Assembly (NCBI GenBank): GCA_030602315.1
Contig: JAUVZY010000010.1
Span: forward strand, 35,205 to 99,204
Direction: 5' to 3'
DNA length: 64,000 nt
Source of the DNA: Pseudomonadaceae bacterium
GTDB lineage: Bacteria > Pseudomonadota > Gammaproteobacteria > Pseudomonadales > Pseudomonadaceae
The notes beneath the pieces were generated by a model that saw only the letters and a list, made by a program, of their open reading frames with translations, ran no database searches and was not told the origin of the DNA. The translations under genes were made by a program, and so were the position numbers. Every line of letters begins with the position of its first letter. Positions within the stretch are counted from its first letter, which is position 1. Shown in pieces: positions 10,244 through 20,080 of this stretch.

Positions 10244-10936
10244 TTACGGGCAATCGCTGCCCTCGGCCAGCATACGCGCCTGAAAGGCCACTTCGTTGAA
10301 CCACTTGCGGCCGATGGCCTGCGACAGTCTCGATCGGTCCACCAGCGGCTGCAAGGCCGACTGCAAGGCGACATCCTCGGCGAGTACGCGAAAGGTGATC
10401 GCCAACTCTGGCAGTGGCGGTAGCGTGCGCGCGCAACCCTGCCACTCGGGCAAGCTCAGCAGGTGCTCCAATAACAGTCGGTCCTCGATCACCGCTATGC
10501 ACTGCTTGCGCCGCAAACCCGCCAGCGCATGGGCGCTGCTGGGATAGGTCTTGGCGCTGGCCTGAAAGCGTTCGGCAAAAACCGCCCCGTAGGGGCTGCC
10601 TTCGACGATACAGAACGTCTGCCCGGCAAGCTTGCGCAGATCGGCAATCCCGCCCTGGCGCCATGTGAGTGCGGCCGGCTCGCTCTTGTAGTACGCCAGC
10701 CCCTGATCCAGCGGCCCCATCCAGACATCCGCTTGATCGCGCCGCTCGACCAGCTGCACCGGCCGGCCGAGCTGCTGCGCCCAATGGCGCACCAGTTCAT
10801 GCTCGTAACGCTGCGCACCGGGCACAGACAACGGTCTCATGGTGCCCACCAGACTGACGCGCAGCGGCTCCTGCGCGGCCACAAGCGGTGCCGTGCCGGC
10901 AATCCATAACAGCAACCAGACGATACAGGCGCGCAT
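10244..10936 (-). CDS. Small periplasmic solute-binding-like protein (family 3 related)
   Basis: About 230 residues from the ATG at 10936, chosen because a hydrophobic signal peptide (CIVWLLLWIAGTAPLVAA) starts there. The mature chain begins EPLRVSLVG and shows the alternating pattern of bacterial extracellular solute-binding proteins of family 3. It includes ADLRKLAGQTFCIVEGSPYG, which resembles the 'dLkGk.vgv..Gs' lobe-crossover strand, and a late CIAVIEDRLLLEHLL that fits the return crossover. No ABC permease gene is nearby, so it may be an orphan binding or sensor protein. Moderately confident in the fold, no substrate can be named. Confidence 0.6.
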   Translation of the reverse strand: MRACIVWLLLWIAGTAPLVAAQEPLRVSLVGTMRPLSVPGAQRYEHELVRHWAQQLGRPVQLVERRDQADVWMGPLDQGLAYYKSEPAALTWRQGGIADLRKLAGQTFCIVEGSPYGAVFAERFQASAKTYPSSAHALAGLRRKQCIAVIEDRLLLEHLLSLPEWQGCARTLPPLPELAITFRVLAEDVALQSALQPLVDRSRLSQAIGRKWFNEVAFQARMLAEGSDCP

Positions 10937-11195
10937 GCAAAGCCCTCGTGCGGGTGTCAGCGCAGCATCCGCTGCGTGGGCTCGCTCGCTGCAATACGCG
11001 GCGGCGCCCATGCTTGCACCGACAGCGCCAGCTTCAAGAATGCTGCAAGGTTTTGCACCAAGCAGCCGCCGGCTCTCCCCACCGCAGGCGCTGTCAGCAA
11101 TGCGCGGGCTTGATCAGGCACGCGCGCAGAACGCGCCGCGATTCGGTCGGGACGCGAGCCGATGGCTTGCGGCCCCGCTGCACTGGCCCACCCTG

Positions 11196-11795
11196 TCAAA
11201 GCTGCATGGGCTTGCGACCGGCGAACGCGTGGGCCAGGGTGCCGCCATCGACCATCTCCAGCTCGCCGCCCAGCGGCACCCCGTGGGCGATGCGACTGAC
11301 CGTGAGCCCCTTGGGCAGCAGCAGCTGAGCGATGTAGTGCGCGGTGGCCTCGCCTTCGACGGTCGGGTTGGTCGCCAGAATGACCTCCTCGACGCCGCCC
11401 TCAGCGATCCGCGACAGCAGCTCGGGAATGCCGATTGCCTCCGGGCCCAGACCATCGAGCGGCGACAGATGCCCCTTCAGCACGAAGAAGCGCCCGCGAA
11501 AGCCGGTCTGATCGATGGCAAATACATCCATCGGACTTTGCACCACGCACAGCAATTCGTCCTGCCGGCGCGGATCGGCGCACTGCGGGCAAAGCTCGTC
11601 TTCACTGAGCGTGCGGCAACGCTGGCAGTAACCCACTCCCTCCATCGCCGCCGCCAGCGCCTGGGACAGACGCGAGCCACCGGCGCGATCCCGCTCCAGC
11701 AGGTGCAGGGCCATACGCTGCGCGCTCTTCGGCCCGACACCCGGCAACACACGCAGCGCGTCGATCAACTGGCGAATCAGGGGGGAAAAGGACAT
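11196..11795 (-). CDS. recR: Recombination mediator RecR
   Basis: RecFOR-pathway protein of 199 residues, which helps load RecA onto SSB-coated gaps. From the ATG at 11795 the order is an N-terminal helix-hairpin-helix ([19 protein letters not shown]), a four-Cys zinc finger (CQRC...CPQC), a Toprim domain ([17 protein letters not shown]) and a C-terminal Walker-B-like stretch ([15 protein letters not shown]). All elements are intact. It is the last gene of the dnaX-ybaB-recR cluster; the 122-bp gap before it is larger than the ybaB-dnaX gap. Confidence 0.96.
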   Translation of the reverse strand: MSFSPLIRQLIDALRVLPGVGPKSAQRMALHLLERDRAGGSRLSQALAAAMEGVGYCQRCRTLSEDELCPQCADPRRQDELLCVVQSPMDVFAIDQTGFRGRFFVLKGHLSPLDGLGPEAIGIPELLSRIAEGGVEEVILATNPTVEGEATAHYIAQLLLPKGLTVSRIAHGVPLGGELEMVDGGTLAHAFAGRKPMQL

Positions 11796-11917
11796 GGGAA
11801 GCGAACCGAGGAGATTGAACGGAGGCCGCGGCAAAGGCAGGACTGTACGGCGGCTGGCAGCCCGGGTGAACACGGCTTGCAGCCGCGGACCGCTGCCCAC
11901 GGCTGCAAGCTGCTACA

Positions 11918-12244
11918 TCAGAACGGCATCTTGAAGCCCGGCGGCAGCTGCATGCCGGCGGTCATGCCAGCCATCTTCTGCTGGCTGTTCTGCTCGACCT
12001 TGCGCACGGCATCGTTCACCGCGGCCGCGATCAGGTCTTCCAGCACTTCCTTGTCTTCCTGCATCAGGCTGTCGTCGAGGCTGATGCGCTTGACGTCATG
12101 GCGACCGGTCATCACCACGCTGACCAGGCCGGCGCCGGACTGACCGGTCACTTCGGCGTTCGCCAGCTCTTCCTGCATCTTCTGCATCTTTTCCTGCATC
12201 TGCTGGGCCTGCTTCATCAGGCCGGCCATGCCACCTTTCATCAT
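11918..12244 (-). CDS. ybaB: YbaB/EbfC nucleoid-associated protein
   Basis: Small DNA-binding protein of 108 residues. The double ATG at 12244 starts [21 protein letters not shown], the Met/Gln-rich helix of YbaB/EbfC proteins, followed by the beta core [21 protein letters not shown]. It forms tweezer-like dimers that bind DNA. It starts 10 bp after the dnaX stop and precedes recR, the classic dnaX-ybaB-recR arrangement. Confidence 0.94.
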   Translation of the reverse strand: MMKGGMAGLMKQAQQMQEKMQKMQEELANAEVTGQSGAGLVSVVMTGRHDVKRISLDDSLMQEDKEVLEDLIAAAVNDAVRKVEQNSQQKMAGMTAGMQLPPGFKMPF

Positions 12245-12254
12245 GTGATTTCCC

Positions 12255-14243
12255 TCAGGGTTCGGTGTGTTCGATGGGTTCGATGGTGCCTTCCCGTATG
12301 ACCGCGCCAAACTGCGCAATCAACTGCTGCACCACAGGATCGGTGTGAATGGAGCGCTCGGCGGCCTTTTGCCGCTCGTGTCGCTTGCGTGCCGCCGCCT
12401 GGGCCGGGGTTTCCTGCTCCGGCTTGACCAGCTCGATGCGCAGATCGAGGGTGCGCCCCAGATGCTGGTTCAGCGCCTCGTTCAACCGCCGCTGCTGGGT
12501 GGCGTTGAACAGCGCACTGTGGTCGGGGTCCAGGTGCAACAGCCAATGGTCGCCCTGCGCCGCGATCAGCGTGCAGTTGGCGGCGATGCTGTTGGTCAAC
12601 CCGCCAAGGCCCAGCTGCGGCAACAGCGCGATCCACTCGGCCGCCAGACCGGTGGCGGGCGTGCTGGCCGGCAGCGGCTCGGGCTCGGCCGCCGGCTCGC
12701 GGGCCTCCTCGGCGAAGTGCTCGAGATAGGCCTCGGCCTGGGTCTCGACCTGAAAATAATCTTCCTCGCTGAACGGCGGTTCCTCGTCGTCAGGTTCCGC
12801 GACCGGCACCACCTCGGCCACCGGTGCAGGGTGTGGCGGCGCAGCGTCAGGCTTGGCCGCTTCGCTGACCGCAACGGGCGCCGTCGACGGCGGCTCGTCC
12901 CAGGGCACGTCGACCTTCTCGACCTCGGCCACCGGCGGCTCGACGGGCGACGGCTCGGGCGCCAGGGCGGCAGGCGACGGATGGCTGGGCAGCGGCTGCG
13001 ACACCGCCGGCGCCGGCTCGGCAGACGCTGCGGGTGACGGCGCAACCGCCGCAGGCGGCGGCACCGGCGGCGCGCTGGCCACCGGGCGGCTCGGGGAATC
13101 AGACGTGGCCGGGCTGATTCCCAGGGTCTTTAGCGGCGTTCGCGGCGCATTCGGGTTATCCGCCGGACGAAACGCCAGCATGCGCAGCAGCACCATCTCG
13201 AAGCCGCTGCGCGGATCGGGGGCCAGCGGCAGGTCGCGCCGGCCGATCAGGCCCATCTGGTAGTAGAACTGCACGTCCTCGGCGGGTAGCGCCTGGGCCA
13301 GCGCCAGCACGCGCTCGCGGTCCCCCTGGCCGTTGTCCACCGCCTCCGGCAGCAGCTGGGCCACCGCCACGCGGTGCAGCACGTTGAGCATCTCAGCCAG
13401 CACCCCGCCCCAGTCCGGCCCCTGCTCGGCCAGCTGGCGCACCGCCTCGAGCAGCGCGCGGGCGTCGCCTTCGAGCAGCGCCTGCAGCACGCCATAGACC
13501 TGGCCGTGATCGAGGGTGCCGAGCATCGCCCGCACGTCGGCGGCCAGCACCTTGCCCTCGCCGAAGGCGATGGCCTGGTCGGTCAGGCTCATGGCATCGC
13601 GCATCGAGCCGTCGGCGGCGCGGCCGAGCAGCCACAGGGCGTCTTCCTCGAAGGGGATGTTTTCGGCGGTCAGCACATGGGTGAGGTGCTCGACCACCCG
13701 CTCTGGCGGCATGTTCTTCAGGGAGAACTGCAGACAGCGCGAGAGGATGGTGACCGGCAGCTTCTGCGGGTCGGTGGTGGCGAGCAGGAACTTGACGTGC
13801 GGCGGCGGCTCTTCGAGGGTCTTGAGCAGCGCGTTGAACGAGTGGGTGGAGAGCATGTGCACCTCGTCGATGAGGTACACCTTGTAGCGGCCACGGCTGG
13901 GCGCGTACTGCACGTTGTCCAGCAGCTCGCGGGTGTCTTCCACCTTGGTGCGGCTGGCGGCGTCGACTTCGATCAGGTCGACGAAACGGCCTTCATCGAT
14001 CTCCCGACAGGTACCGCATTGCCCGCACGGCGTGGAGCTGATGCCGGTCTCGCAGTTCAGGCACTTGGCGATGATTCGCGCGATGGTGGTCTTGCCCACC
14101 CCGCGGGTGCCGGTGAACAGGTAGGCGTGGTGCAGGCGCTGGTTGTCCAGCGCGTTGATCAGGGCCTTGAGCACATGGGTCTGCCCGACCATTTCGCGGA
14201 ACGAGCGCGGACGCCATTTTCGAGCCAGAACCTGATAACTCAT
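12255..14243 (-). CDS. dnaX: DNA polymerase III subunits gamma and tau
   Basis: Clamp-loader ATPase of 662 residues. [21 protein letters not shown] is the canonical start. Walker A is [12 protein letters not shown], a zinc module follows ([16 protein letters not shown]), then Walker [10 protein letters not shown] and sensor 1 [11 protein letters not shown]. Residues about 365-520 form a Pro/Ala/Glu-rich linker, and the C-terminal domain should bind the polymerase alpha subunit and DnaB. I do not see the E. coli A-AAA-AAG slippery site in the coding strand, so a shorter gamma product by that route is not supported. Confidence 0.95.
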   Translation of the reverse strand: MSYQVLARKWRPRSFREMVGQTHVLKALINALDNQRLHHAYLFTGTRGVGKTTIARIIAKCLNCETGISSTPCGQCGTCREIDEGRFVDLIEVDAASRTKVEDTRELLDNVQYAPSRGRYKVYLIDEVHMLSTHSFNALLKTLEEPPPHVKFLLATTDPQKLPVTILSRCLQFSLKNMPPERVVEHLTHVLTAENIPFEEDALWLLGRAADGSMRDAMSLTDQAIAFGEGKVLAADVRAMLGTLDHGQVYGVLQALLEGDARALLEAVRQLAEQGPDWGGVLAEMLNVLHRVAVAQLLPEAVDNGQGDRERVLALAQALPAEDVQFYYQMGLIGRRDLPLAPDPRSGFEMVLLRMLAFRPADNPNAPRTPLKTLGISPATSDSPSRPVASAPPVPPPAAVAPSPAASAEPAPAVSQPLPSHPSPAALAPEPSPVEPPVAEVEKVDVPWDEPPSTAPVAVSEAAKPDAAPPHPAPVAEVVPVAEPDDEEPPFSEEDYFQVETQAEAYLEHFAEEAREPAAEPEPLPASTPATGLAAEWIALLPQLGLGGLTNSIAANCTLIAAQGDHWLLHLDPDHSALFNATQQRRLNEALNQHLGRTLDLRIELVKPEQETPAQAAARKRHERQKAAERSIHTDPVVQQLIAQFGAVIREGTIEPIEHTEP

Positions 14244-14323
14244 AACACCATCGCGGGATGCTGCAGAAAGGGGGTAATCCTAGGGCCTGACGGCATTTAT
14301 TTCCATGGCTGCGTCGGTGCCGC

Positions 14324-15469
14324 TCAGCACAAGCGGGCGCCGAGGGCCCGCACCACGCGGGCCAGCGCCGGGTCGTCACCGCTCAGGCTGACCTCGAGCC
14401 CGTCGATCTCCCGGCGCACCGGGTAATGCTTGCGCAGCTGGTCGAAGGCGACCCGACGCACCTCGGCGTCGCCGCGCAGGGTGCGGCGAAAGTCGGCATC
14501 GTCACGGCGCGGGTCGTAGACCGCACGGCACAGGGTCGCCAGCAACGCGGCCGGCGTCACCGTCTCGCTGAACGCCATGCGCCGCAACGCGGGCCGTGGC
14601 ATCAGTTCGTCCAGCTCGACCTCAATCGGCAAGCCGCGCGCGGTGCAGAAGGCGCGGTAGATCTGCGCCGTGCCGCGCAGCTTGCCCTCCAGGCTGTAAC
14701 CGGCGATGTGCGGGGTGGCCAGACGGCACAGCGCGGCCAGCGCCGGGTCGACCTGCGGCTCGCCCTCCCACACATCCAGCACCACCTGCAGATCCGGCCG
14801 CTGCAGCAGCAGAAGCTCGCGCAGCGCGCGATTGTCCAGCACCGCCCCACGGCTGGCATTGATCAGCCAGGCTCCCGGCTGAAGCCGGGCCAGACGCGCC
14901 TGATCGAGCAGGTGGTAGGTCGCCTGCTCGCCTTCGCGGGTCAGCGGCGTGTGCAGGCTGATCACGTCACACTCGGCCAGCACGTCATCGAGCGTGACGA
15001 AATCGCCGCCCTCGCGCGCCTGTCGCGGCGGGTCGCAGACGCGCACGTCCCAGCCCAGCCCGCGCAGCACGTCGACCAGACGACCACCCACCTGCCCCGC
15101 GCCGACCACGCCAAAGCACTTGTCAGACAGACACTGGCCAGTGCCTTCGGCCAGGGCCAGCAGGCTGCCGAGCACGTAGTCGACCACACCGCGCGCGTTG
15201 CACCCTGGCGCGCTGGCCCAGTCGATGCCGGCTTCGGCGAAGTAATCCAGGTCCAGGTGATCGGTGCCGATGGTGCAGGTACCGACGAAACGCACCGACG
15301 TTCCTTCCAGCAGGGCGCGGTCGACGCGGGTCACCGAGCGCACCAGGAGCACCTCGCAATCCTCCAGCGCCGCGCGATCGATGGCCCGCCCTGGCAGGCG
15401 ATGGATCTCGCCGAACGCGGCGAAGAACGCCTCGACCAGCGGAATGTTTTCATCGGCAAGAATTCGCAT
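14324..15469 (-). CDS. pdxB: Erythronate-4-phosphate dehydrogenase
   Basis: Vitamin B6 synthesis enzyme (DXP-dependent pathway) that oxidises 4-phosphoerythronate. It has 381 residues, starting [21 protein letters not shown], a signature of PdxB. The NAD-binding motif is [16 protein letters not shown]. The catalytic R-E-H region of the D-2-hydroxyacid dehydrogenase fold includes [13 protein letters not shown] and [12 protein letters not shown]. The extra C-terminal dimerisation domain distinguishes it from SerA-like relatives. It is divergent from the MATE gene. Confidence 0.95.
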   Translation of the reverse strand: MRILADENIPLVEAFFAAFGEIHRLPGRAIDRAALEDCEVLLVRSVTRVDRALLEGTSVRFVGTCTIGTDHLDLDYFAEAGIDWASAPGCNARGVVDYVLGSLLALAEGTGQCLSDKCFGVVGAGQVGGRLVDVLRGLGWDVRVCDPPRQAREGGDFVTLDDVLAECDVISLHTPLTREGEQATYHLLDQARLARLQPGAWLINASRGAVLDNRALRELLLLQRPDLQVVLDVWEGEPQVDPALAALCRLATPHIAGYSLEGKLRGTAQIYRAFCTARGLPIEVELDELMPRPALRRMAFSETVTPAALLATLCRAVYDPRRDDADFRRTLRGDAEVRRVAFDQLRKHYPVRREIDGLEVSLSGDDPALARVVRALGARLC

Positions 15470-15600
15470 GGGGCAGCTCCGATCAGAATGGCGCGCATTG
15501 TACGGGCGTGCGACGGCCGAGTTCGAGCCGACCGATGACCGTCCTTCCGAGCGCTGCCCGCGCGGAGTAGACTCGCCCGCCCTGCCCCACGGACCGCCGC

Positions 15601-16989
15601 ATGCCCAGACGCCAGCGCATCCGCGCCGAACTGCGCGCCCTGCTTCTGCTCGCCCTGCCGATCATGATCGGCCAGCTGGCACACACCGCCATGGGTTTCG
15701 TCGACACCCTGATGGCCGGTCGTGTCGGTCCGGCCGACCTGGCCGCCGTGGCGCTGGGCAACTCGCTGTGGATCCCGGCCTACCTGTTCATGACCGGGGT
15801 GATCCTGGCCACCACGCCCAAGGTCGCCCACCATTTCGGTGCCGGCGAGCAGCCACGCATCGGCCCGCTGGTGCGCCAGGCGCTGTGGCTCGGCCTGGCG
15901 GCGGGACTGTTGAGCGCCCTGGCGCTGTGGAATGCCGAGCCGGTGCTGCATCTGATGGGCGTCGAACCGAGCCTGATCGGACCGACCATGGGCTACCTGC
16001 GTGCGGTGGCCTGCGGCTTTCCCGCGGTGGCGCTGTATCAGGTGCTGCGCGCCTACAGCGACGGGCTCGGGCATACCCGGCCGAGCATGGTGATCGGCCT
16101 CCTGGGCCTGGCCCTGAATGTGCCGCTCAACTACATCTTCATCTACGGCAAGCTCGGCGTGCCGGCGATGGGCGGGGTCGGCTGCGGCTGGGCCACCGCG
16201 CTGGTGATGGGTTTCATGTTCGCCGGCATGCTGTTCTGGGTACGCCGCGCCGGGTACTACCGCCCGTGTGGGCTGTTCGAGCGCTTCGAGCGGCCGGCCG
16301 CGGCGGTGATCCGCCAGCTGCTCGCCATCGGCCTGCCGATCGGCGTGGCGATTCTCGCCGAGGTCAGCATCTTCTCGGTGATCGCCCTGCTGATCGCCGG
16401 ACTCGGCGCCACGGTGGTGGCCGGGCATCAGATCGCGCTCAATTTCACCTCGCTGATCTTCATGATTCCGCTGTCGCTGGGCATGGCCGTCACCGTGCGC
16501 GTCGGCCAGGCGCTGGGGCGCCAGGCGCCGCGCGATGCGCGCTTCATCGCCGGGCTCGGTGTCGGCGTGGCGCTGGCCTTCGCCTGTGTTTCGGCGAGCC
16601 TGATGTGGCTTTTCAGCGAATCGATCGCGCGGATCTACACCACCGACGCCGAGGTGATCGCCATCGCCTCGCTGCTGCTGGTCTATGCCGCGCTGTTCCA
16701 GTTTTCCGACGCCACCCAGGTGACCGCCGCCGGCGCGCTGCGTGGTTACCAGGACACCCGGGTGACCATGCTCTGCACCCTGCTGGCTTACTGGGGCATC
16801 GGCCTGCCGCTGGGCTATGCGCTGGGGCTGAGCGACTGGCTGGGCGCGCCCCAGGGCCCGGCCGGGCTCTGGCAGGGGCTGATCGCGGGGCTGACCTGCG
16901 CGGCGCTGCTGCTCGGGCTGCGTCTGGTGCGCAGCGCCCGACGCGCGATCCGCAGCCGAGAGCGAGCAAAAGCGGCGCTCAGCTCCTGA
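15601..16989 (+). CDS. norM: NorM/PmpM-type MATE multidrug efflux transporter
   Basis: A 462-residue membrane protein with twelve predicted helices in two MatE halves. Typical segments are [20 protein letters not shown], the first-half acidic residue in helix 1, and [20 protein letters not shown] in the second half. MATE pumps export cationic drugs and dyes in exchange for H+ or Na+. The sequence looks closest to Pseudomonas PmpM, which uses protons, but this is from memory. It starts divergently from pdxB and overlaps the convergent permease gene by 11 bp. Confidence 0.92.
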   Translation: MPRRQRIRAELRALLLLALPIMIGQLAHTAMGFVDTLMAGRVGPADLAAVALGNSLWIPAYLFMTGVILATTPKVAHHFGAGEQPRIGPLVRQALWLGLAAGLLSALALWNAEPVLHLMGVEPSLIGPTMGYLRAVACGFPAVALYQVLRAYSDGLGHTRPSMVIGLLGLALNVPLNYIFIYGKLGVPAMGGVGCGWATALVMGFMFAGMLFWVRRAGYYRPCGLFERFERPAAAVIRQLLAIGLPIGVAILAEVSIFSVIALLIAGLGATVVAGHQIALNFTSLIFMIPLSLGMAVTVRVGQALGRQAPRDARFIAGLGVGVALAFACVSASLMWLFSESIARIYTTDAEVIAIASLLLVYAALFQFSDATQVTAAGALRGYQDTRVTMLCTLLAYWGIGLPLGYALGLSDWLGAPQGPAGLWQGLIAGLTCAALLLGLRLVRSARRAIRSRERAKAALSS

Positions 16990-17728
16990 GCAGCAACGCG
17001 GCGCTGGCCACCAGAAACAGACTGAACAACCCGCGCAGCAGACGCTCCGGCAGCGCATGCGCCAGCCGCACGCCCAGGCTGATACTGAGCAGCCCGCCCA
17101 GCGCCAGCGGCAGGCCGACCTGCCAGAGCACCTCGCCGTGCAGCGCATAGGTAGCCAGCGCCGCCGCCGTGCTCGGCGCGGCCATGGCCAGCGCCAGCCC
17201 CTGCGCGACCACCTGACTGGCACCGAACAGCGCGGTCAGCAGCGGTGTGGCGAGCACCGCGCCGCCAACGGCGAACAGTCCGCCGGCCACCCCGGCACCC
17301 CCACCAACCAGGGTCAGCCACGGCCAGGGGTAGCGCAGCGCGCCGCTAGCCGGCGCAGACCGCAGCACGGCGCGCGCCAGCGTGTAGATCGCCAGCACCA
17401 GCAGGAAGCCGGCGAAGGCCAGGCGCATCTGCCGCGCCTCAAGCGCCAACGCCCAGCTCGAGCCGACGAAGGCCGACCCCAAACCCGGCAACGCCAGTGC
17501 CAGCGCGTTACGCCAGTCGATCCGATTGCGCTGGTGATAGCGCCACAGGGCAAGCATCACATTGGGCACCACCATCACCAGCGCCGTGCCCTGCGCCAGC
17601 TGCTGCGGCAGAGCAAAGCCAACCGCCAGCACCGGAATCGCGATCAGCCCGCCACCGATACCGAACAGCCCGCCCAGCGCGCCCAGCGCCAGGCCCAATG
17701 CCACATGCAGGAAAAACTCGAACACCAT
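16979..17728 (-). CDS. TauE/SafE-family membrane permease
   Basis: A 249-residue integral membrane protein (DUF81/TauE family) with the paired repeats GALGGLFGIGGGLIAIP near the start and GVAGGLFAVGGAVLATP in the second half. Family members are predicted exporters of sulfite, sulfoacetate or other organosulfur anions. Its start lies 106 bp from a divergent LysR gene, which suggests regulator-target pairing. Substrate unknown. Confidence 0.88.
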   Translation of the reverse strand: MVFEFFLHVALGLALGALGGLFGIGGGLIAIPVLAVGFALPQQLAQGTALVMVVPNVMLALWRYHQRNRIDWRNALALALPGLGSAFVGSSWALALEARQMRLAFAGFLLVLAIYTLARAVLRSAPASGALRYPWPWLTLVGGGAGVAGGLFAVGGAVLATPLLTALFGASQVVAQGLALAMAAPSTAAALATYALHGEVLWQVGLPLALGGLLSISLGVRLAHALPERLLRGLFSLFLVASAALLLRS

Positions 17729-17795
17729 ACACCTCGGATGACTGGCCGAGCGGGCACTCTAGCCGCCGCCGGCTTCCCGACCCAGACACAAGAAA

Positions 17796-17810
17796 GCACA
17801 ATGGCTGTGC
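17796..17810. promoter_or_regulatory. Candidate LysR-type operator
   Basis: GCACAATGGCTGTGC is an interrupted palindrome with 5-bp arms (GCACA/TGTGC) and a 5-nt spacer, 15 bp overall. That is the size of a LysR-type binding box. It lies in the divergent region between the TauE-family permease and the LysR gene, 24 bp before the LysR start codon. Assignment is by position and symmetry only. Confidence 0.4.
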
Positions 17811-17834
17811 GAAAAATGCAAAAGCGGAGGGACC

Positions 17835-18791
17835 ATGCAGCCGGACCTGTTGGGCGAACAGCTCAGCCTGTTTCTCGAAGTCGCCGAGCACGCCAGCTTT
17901 TCCCGCGTGGCGCGCCAGCACAATCTGACCCCTTCGGCGGTCGCCCGGCGCATGGATGCGCTGGAACAGTCGCTAGGCTGCCAGCTGTTCAGCCGCACCA
18001 CCCATGCCGTGCGCCTGAACCCGGCAGGCCTGGCCTTTGCCGAGCGCGCCCGGCGCATCGTCGAGGAACTGCGTCTGGCGCGCCTCGAAGCGACCGCCCG
18101 TGACAGCACACCCTCGGGGCTGATCCGCATCGACGCACCGGCCCCGTTCGGCCGCCGCCACCTGGCGCCGCTGCTGGCCGAGTTTCTCGTCGCCTATCCG
18201 GGGGTGGACATCCAGTTGCGCCTGATCGACAGCTTCGTCGACCTGCGCGGCGAGCACCTGGGCGCCGTCGATCTGGTACTACGCATCGGCCCGCTGGCCG
18301 ACAGCCGGGCGATCGCCACGCCGCTGGCGCCGATGGTACGGGTGGCCTGCGCCAGCCCCGCCTACCTCGCCCGCCACGGCACGCCGCTGCATCCGAGCGA
18401 GCTGCCGGCGCACGACGGGCTGGACTGGGACACCCTCGGCCCGCCGCAAGCCTGGCGCTTCGAGGAGGCAGGCGGCGCGCGCCTGTGGCGCCCCGGCCGG
18501 CTGCGACTGACCGCCAACAATGCCGAAGCGCTACTGGCCGCGGCGCTGGCGGGGCTGGGCATCGCCCACCTGCCGACCTGGCTGGCCAGCGAGTCATTGG
18601 TGAAGGGAGAGTTGCTGCCGCTGTTCTGCGCTGCCGGCTGGCCGGCGCCCGAGCCGGGCGGCATCCATGTGTTGCGGCTGAGCCGCGAAGCCGACAGCCG
18701 GATCGGCCTGCTGCTGGCCTTCCTGCAGCAGCGGCTCGGGCCGCTGCCGCCTTGGGACCTGGCCCTGCAGGGCGCCAGATCCCGCGACTAG
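17835..18791 (+). CDS. LysR-family transcriptional regulator
   Basis: A 318-residue regulator. The N-terminal winged HTH covers residues 1-65 (LFLEVAEHASFSRVARQHNLTP... with SAVARRMDALEQSLGCQLF), and a substrate-binding co-inducer domain follows from about 90 to 300. GGAGGG lies just before the ATG. The effector domain has the CrgA/DsdC-like ESFxDL pattern (IDSFVDLRGEHLGAVDLVLRIG) common to the AaeR/CrgA subgroup. It is divergent from the TauE-family permease, its most likely target, and ends 5 bp from the convergent rraB. Confidence 0.9.
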   Translation: MQPDLLGEQLSLFLEVAEHASFSRVARQHNLTPSAVARRMDALEQSLGCQLFSRTTHAVRLNPAGLAFAERARRIVEELRLARLEATARDSTPSGLIRIDAPAPFGRRHLAPLLAEFLVAYPGVDIQLRLIDSFVDLRGEHLGAVDLVLRIGPLADSRAIATPLAPMVRVACASPAYLARHGTPLHPSELPAHDGLDWDTLGPPQAWRFEEAGGARLWRPGRLRLTANNAEALLAAALAGLGIAHLPTWLASESLVKGELLPLFCAAGWPAPEPGGIHVLRLSREADSRIGLLLAFLQQRLGPLPPWDLALQGARSRD

Positions 18792-18796
18792 GGCCG

Positions 18797-19129
18797 TCAG
18801 AGGCGGCCGATTTCCTGGGTCACGCCCCAGCCGTCGAGTACACCGCCCAGCGGTTCGACCAGCTCTTCCAGGTCATGCTCGAAGTCGCCGATCCCGTCAT
18901 AGGTGGCATACATGACCTTGCTGACCTGCAGGTTCCAGCCGCCCTCCTCGCGGGGGAAGACCTGTGCATTGGTGGATTCGCCACGGAACTGGCTGGCGGC
19001 ACGGCGGGCACAATCCTCGCTAGGGAGGATGGCGTAGAAGTCGATCGGGTGGACACGGGCGAAGTCGAAACCGCCCTCTTTCATCCGGCGCAGAACGTTG
19101 CTGCTGGCATCCTCGTAGGTGGTGGCCAT
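18797..19129 (-). CDS. rraB: Ribonuclease E inhibitor RraB family protein
   Basis: A 110-residue protein from the ATG at 19129, preceded by AGGAGG with ideal spacing. The sequence FARVHPIDFYAILPSE and the acidic C-terminal part (YDGIGDFEHDLEELVEPLGG) match the RraB domain, which binds RNase E and tunes mRNA decay. The gene stands alone, between a LysR gene and the Anbu locus. Family call is good; activity on RNase E here is inferred. Confidence 0.85.
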   Translation of the reverse strand: MATTYEDASSNVLRRMKEGGFDFARVHPIDFYAILPSEDCARRAASQFRGESTNAQVFPREEGGWNLQVSKVMYATYDGIGDFEHDLEELVEPLGGVLDGWGVTQEIGRL

Positions 19130-19268
19130 GTGAACCTCCTCTGGCGATGGATGGGTCGTTCGCTTGCCTAGGTTGGGAGCCCCCGGTTTCGGCGCAGGTT
19201 CGTGCCATGCATCGGCTGGCCCCTCTGTTGAGCATAGTCCTCCCCGGCGCCGCAAGGACAGTGCCCCA

Positions 19269-20000
19269 TCAGCTGAGGTAGCTCTCCGGCGCCGAGGGCA
19301 ACTCCATCAGCAGCGCGCGCAAACCGCTGCACCACTGCTGGCGCACGCCCTCGAAGTACGGGTCGCCCTCGGCCACGCGGTAGCCGGTCGGCACCTGCAG
19401 GCTGTCCTTGCGGTAGACCAGAAGGTCCAGCGGCATGCCCACCGAGAGGTTGCTGCGGATGGTCGAATCGAACGAGATCAGCGCGCAGCGCAGCGCCTGT
19501 TCCAGGCTCGACTCGTAGCGCAGCGCGCGGTCGAGGATCGGCTTGCCGTACTTGCTCTCGCCGATCTGGAAATACGGCGTGTCCGGCGTCGCGCCGATGA
19601 AGTTGCCCTGCGGATAGACGTTGTACAGCCCCGGCGCTTCGCCGGCGATCTGCCCACCGACCAGAAACGAGCAGCTCAGGTCGATACCGCTGCCGGCCGC
19701 GCTGGCGTCATGCTCGCTGACTTCACGCAGCGTCTCGCCTACCAGGCGCGCCACATCGAACAGGGTCGGCACCGAGAGCAGGTTGGCTTGCTCGCTGTGC
19801 AGGCGCTGGCGCAGCAGGCTGACCACCGCCTGCGAGGTGGCCAGGTTGCCGGCGGTCTGCAGCACCACCAGGCGCTCGCCGGGGGTGCCGAACACGTAGA
19901 GCTTGCGGAACGTCGCGATATGGTCGACGCCGGCATTGGTGCGCGAGTCGGAAACGAACACCAGGCCCTCGCAGAGGTTCATCGCAACGCAGTAAGTCAT
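19269..20000 (-). CDS. Anbu, proteasome-like beta-subunit protease
   Basis: A 243-residue member of the Ntn-hydrolase family related to HslV and 20S beta subunits. It starts MTYCVAMNL, so Met removal would expose the catalytic Thr. SDSRTNAG and the FRKLYVF lysine match other active-site positions of the fold. Anbu proteins form open ring assemblies in published work; substrates are unknown. The gene lies downstream of a transglutaminase, an alpha-E protein and a permuted ATP-grasp gene, the association seen in many Proteobacteria. A 9-bp hairpin separates it from the transglutaminase gene. Confidence 0.9.
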   Translation of the reverse strand: MTYCVAMNLCEGLVFVSDSRTNAGVDHIATFRKLYVFGTPGERLVVLQTAGNLATSQAVVSLLRQRLHSEQANLLSVPTLFDVARLVGETLREVSEHDASAAGSGIDLSCSFLVGGQIAGEAPGLYNVYPQGNFIGATPDTPYFQIGESKYGKPILDRALRYESSLEQALRCALISFDSTIRSNLSVGMPLDLLVYRKDSLQVPTGYRVAEGDPYFEGVRQQWCSGLRALLMELPSAPESYLS

Positions 20001-20029
20001 GGCGGCAGGTTATTCCAATAAATAGAGAG

Positions 20030-20054
20030 ACCCGGCGCACCTTACGCGCCGGGT
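20030..20054 (-). terminator. Hairpin between transglutaminase and Anbu genes
   Basis: ACCCGGCGC at 20030-20038 pairs perfectly with GCGCCGGGT at 20046-20054 around a 7-nt loop. On the minus-strand transcript the hairpin is followed by TCTCTCTATTTATT, a modestly U-rich tail. It could act as a partial terminator, lowering Anbu expression relative to the three upstream genes, or as an mRNA stabiliser. Confidence 0.5.
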
Positions 20055-20080
20055 GGCTGTACGTCGACCGGCAGCGCCGG

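Noticed and set aside
10937..11195. A gene in the 259-bp gap between the solute-binding-like gene and recR.
   Set aside because: Only short frames without ribosome sites or recognisable motifs are present; no RNA or repeat was recognised.
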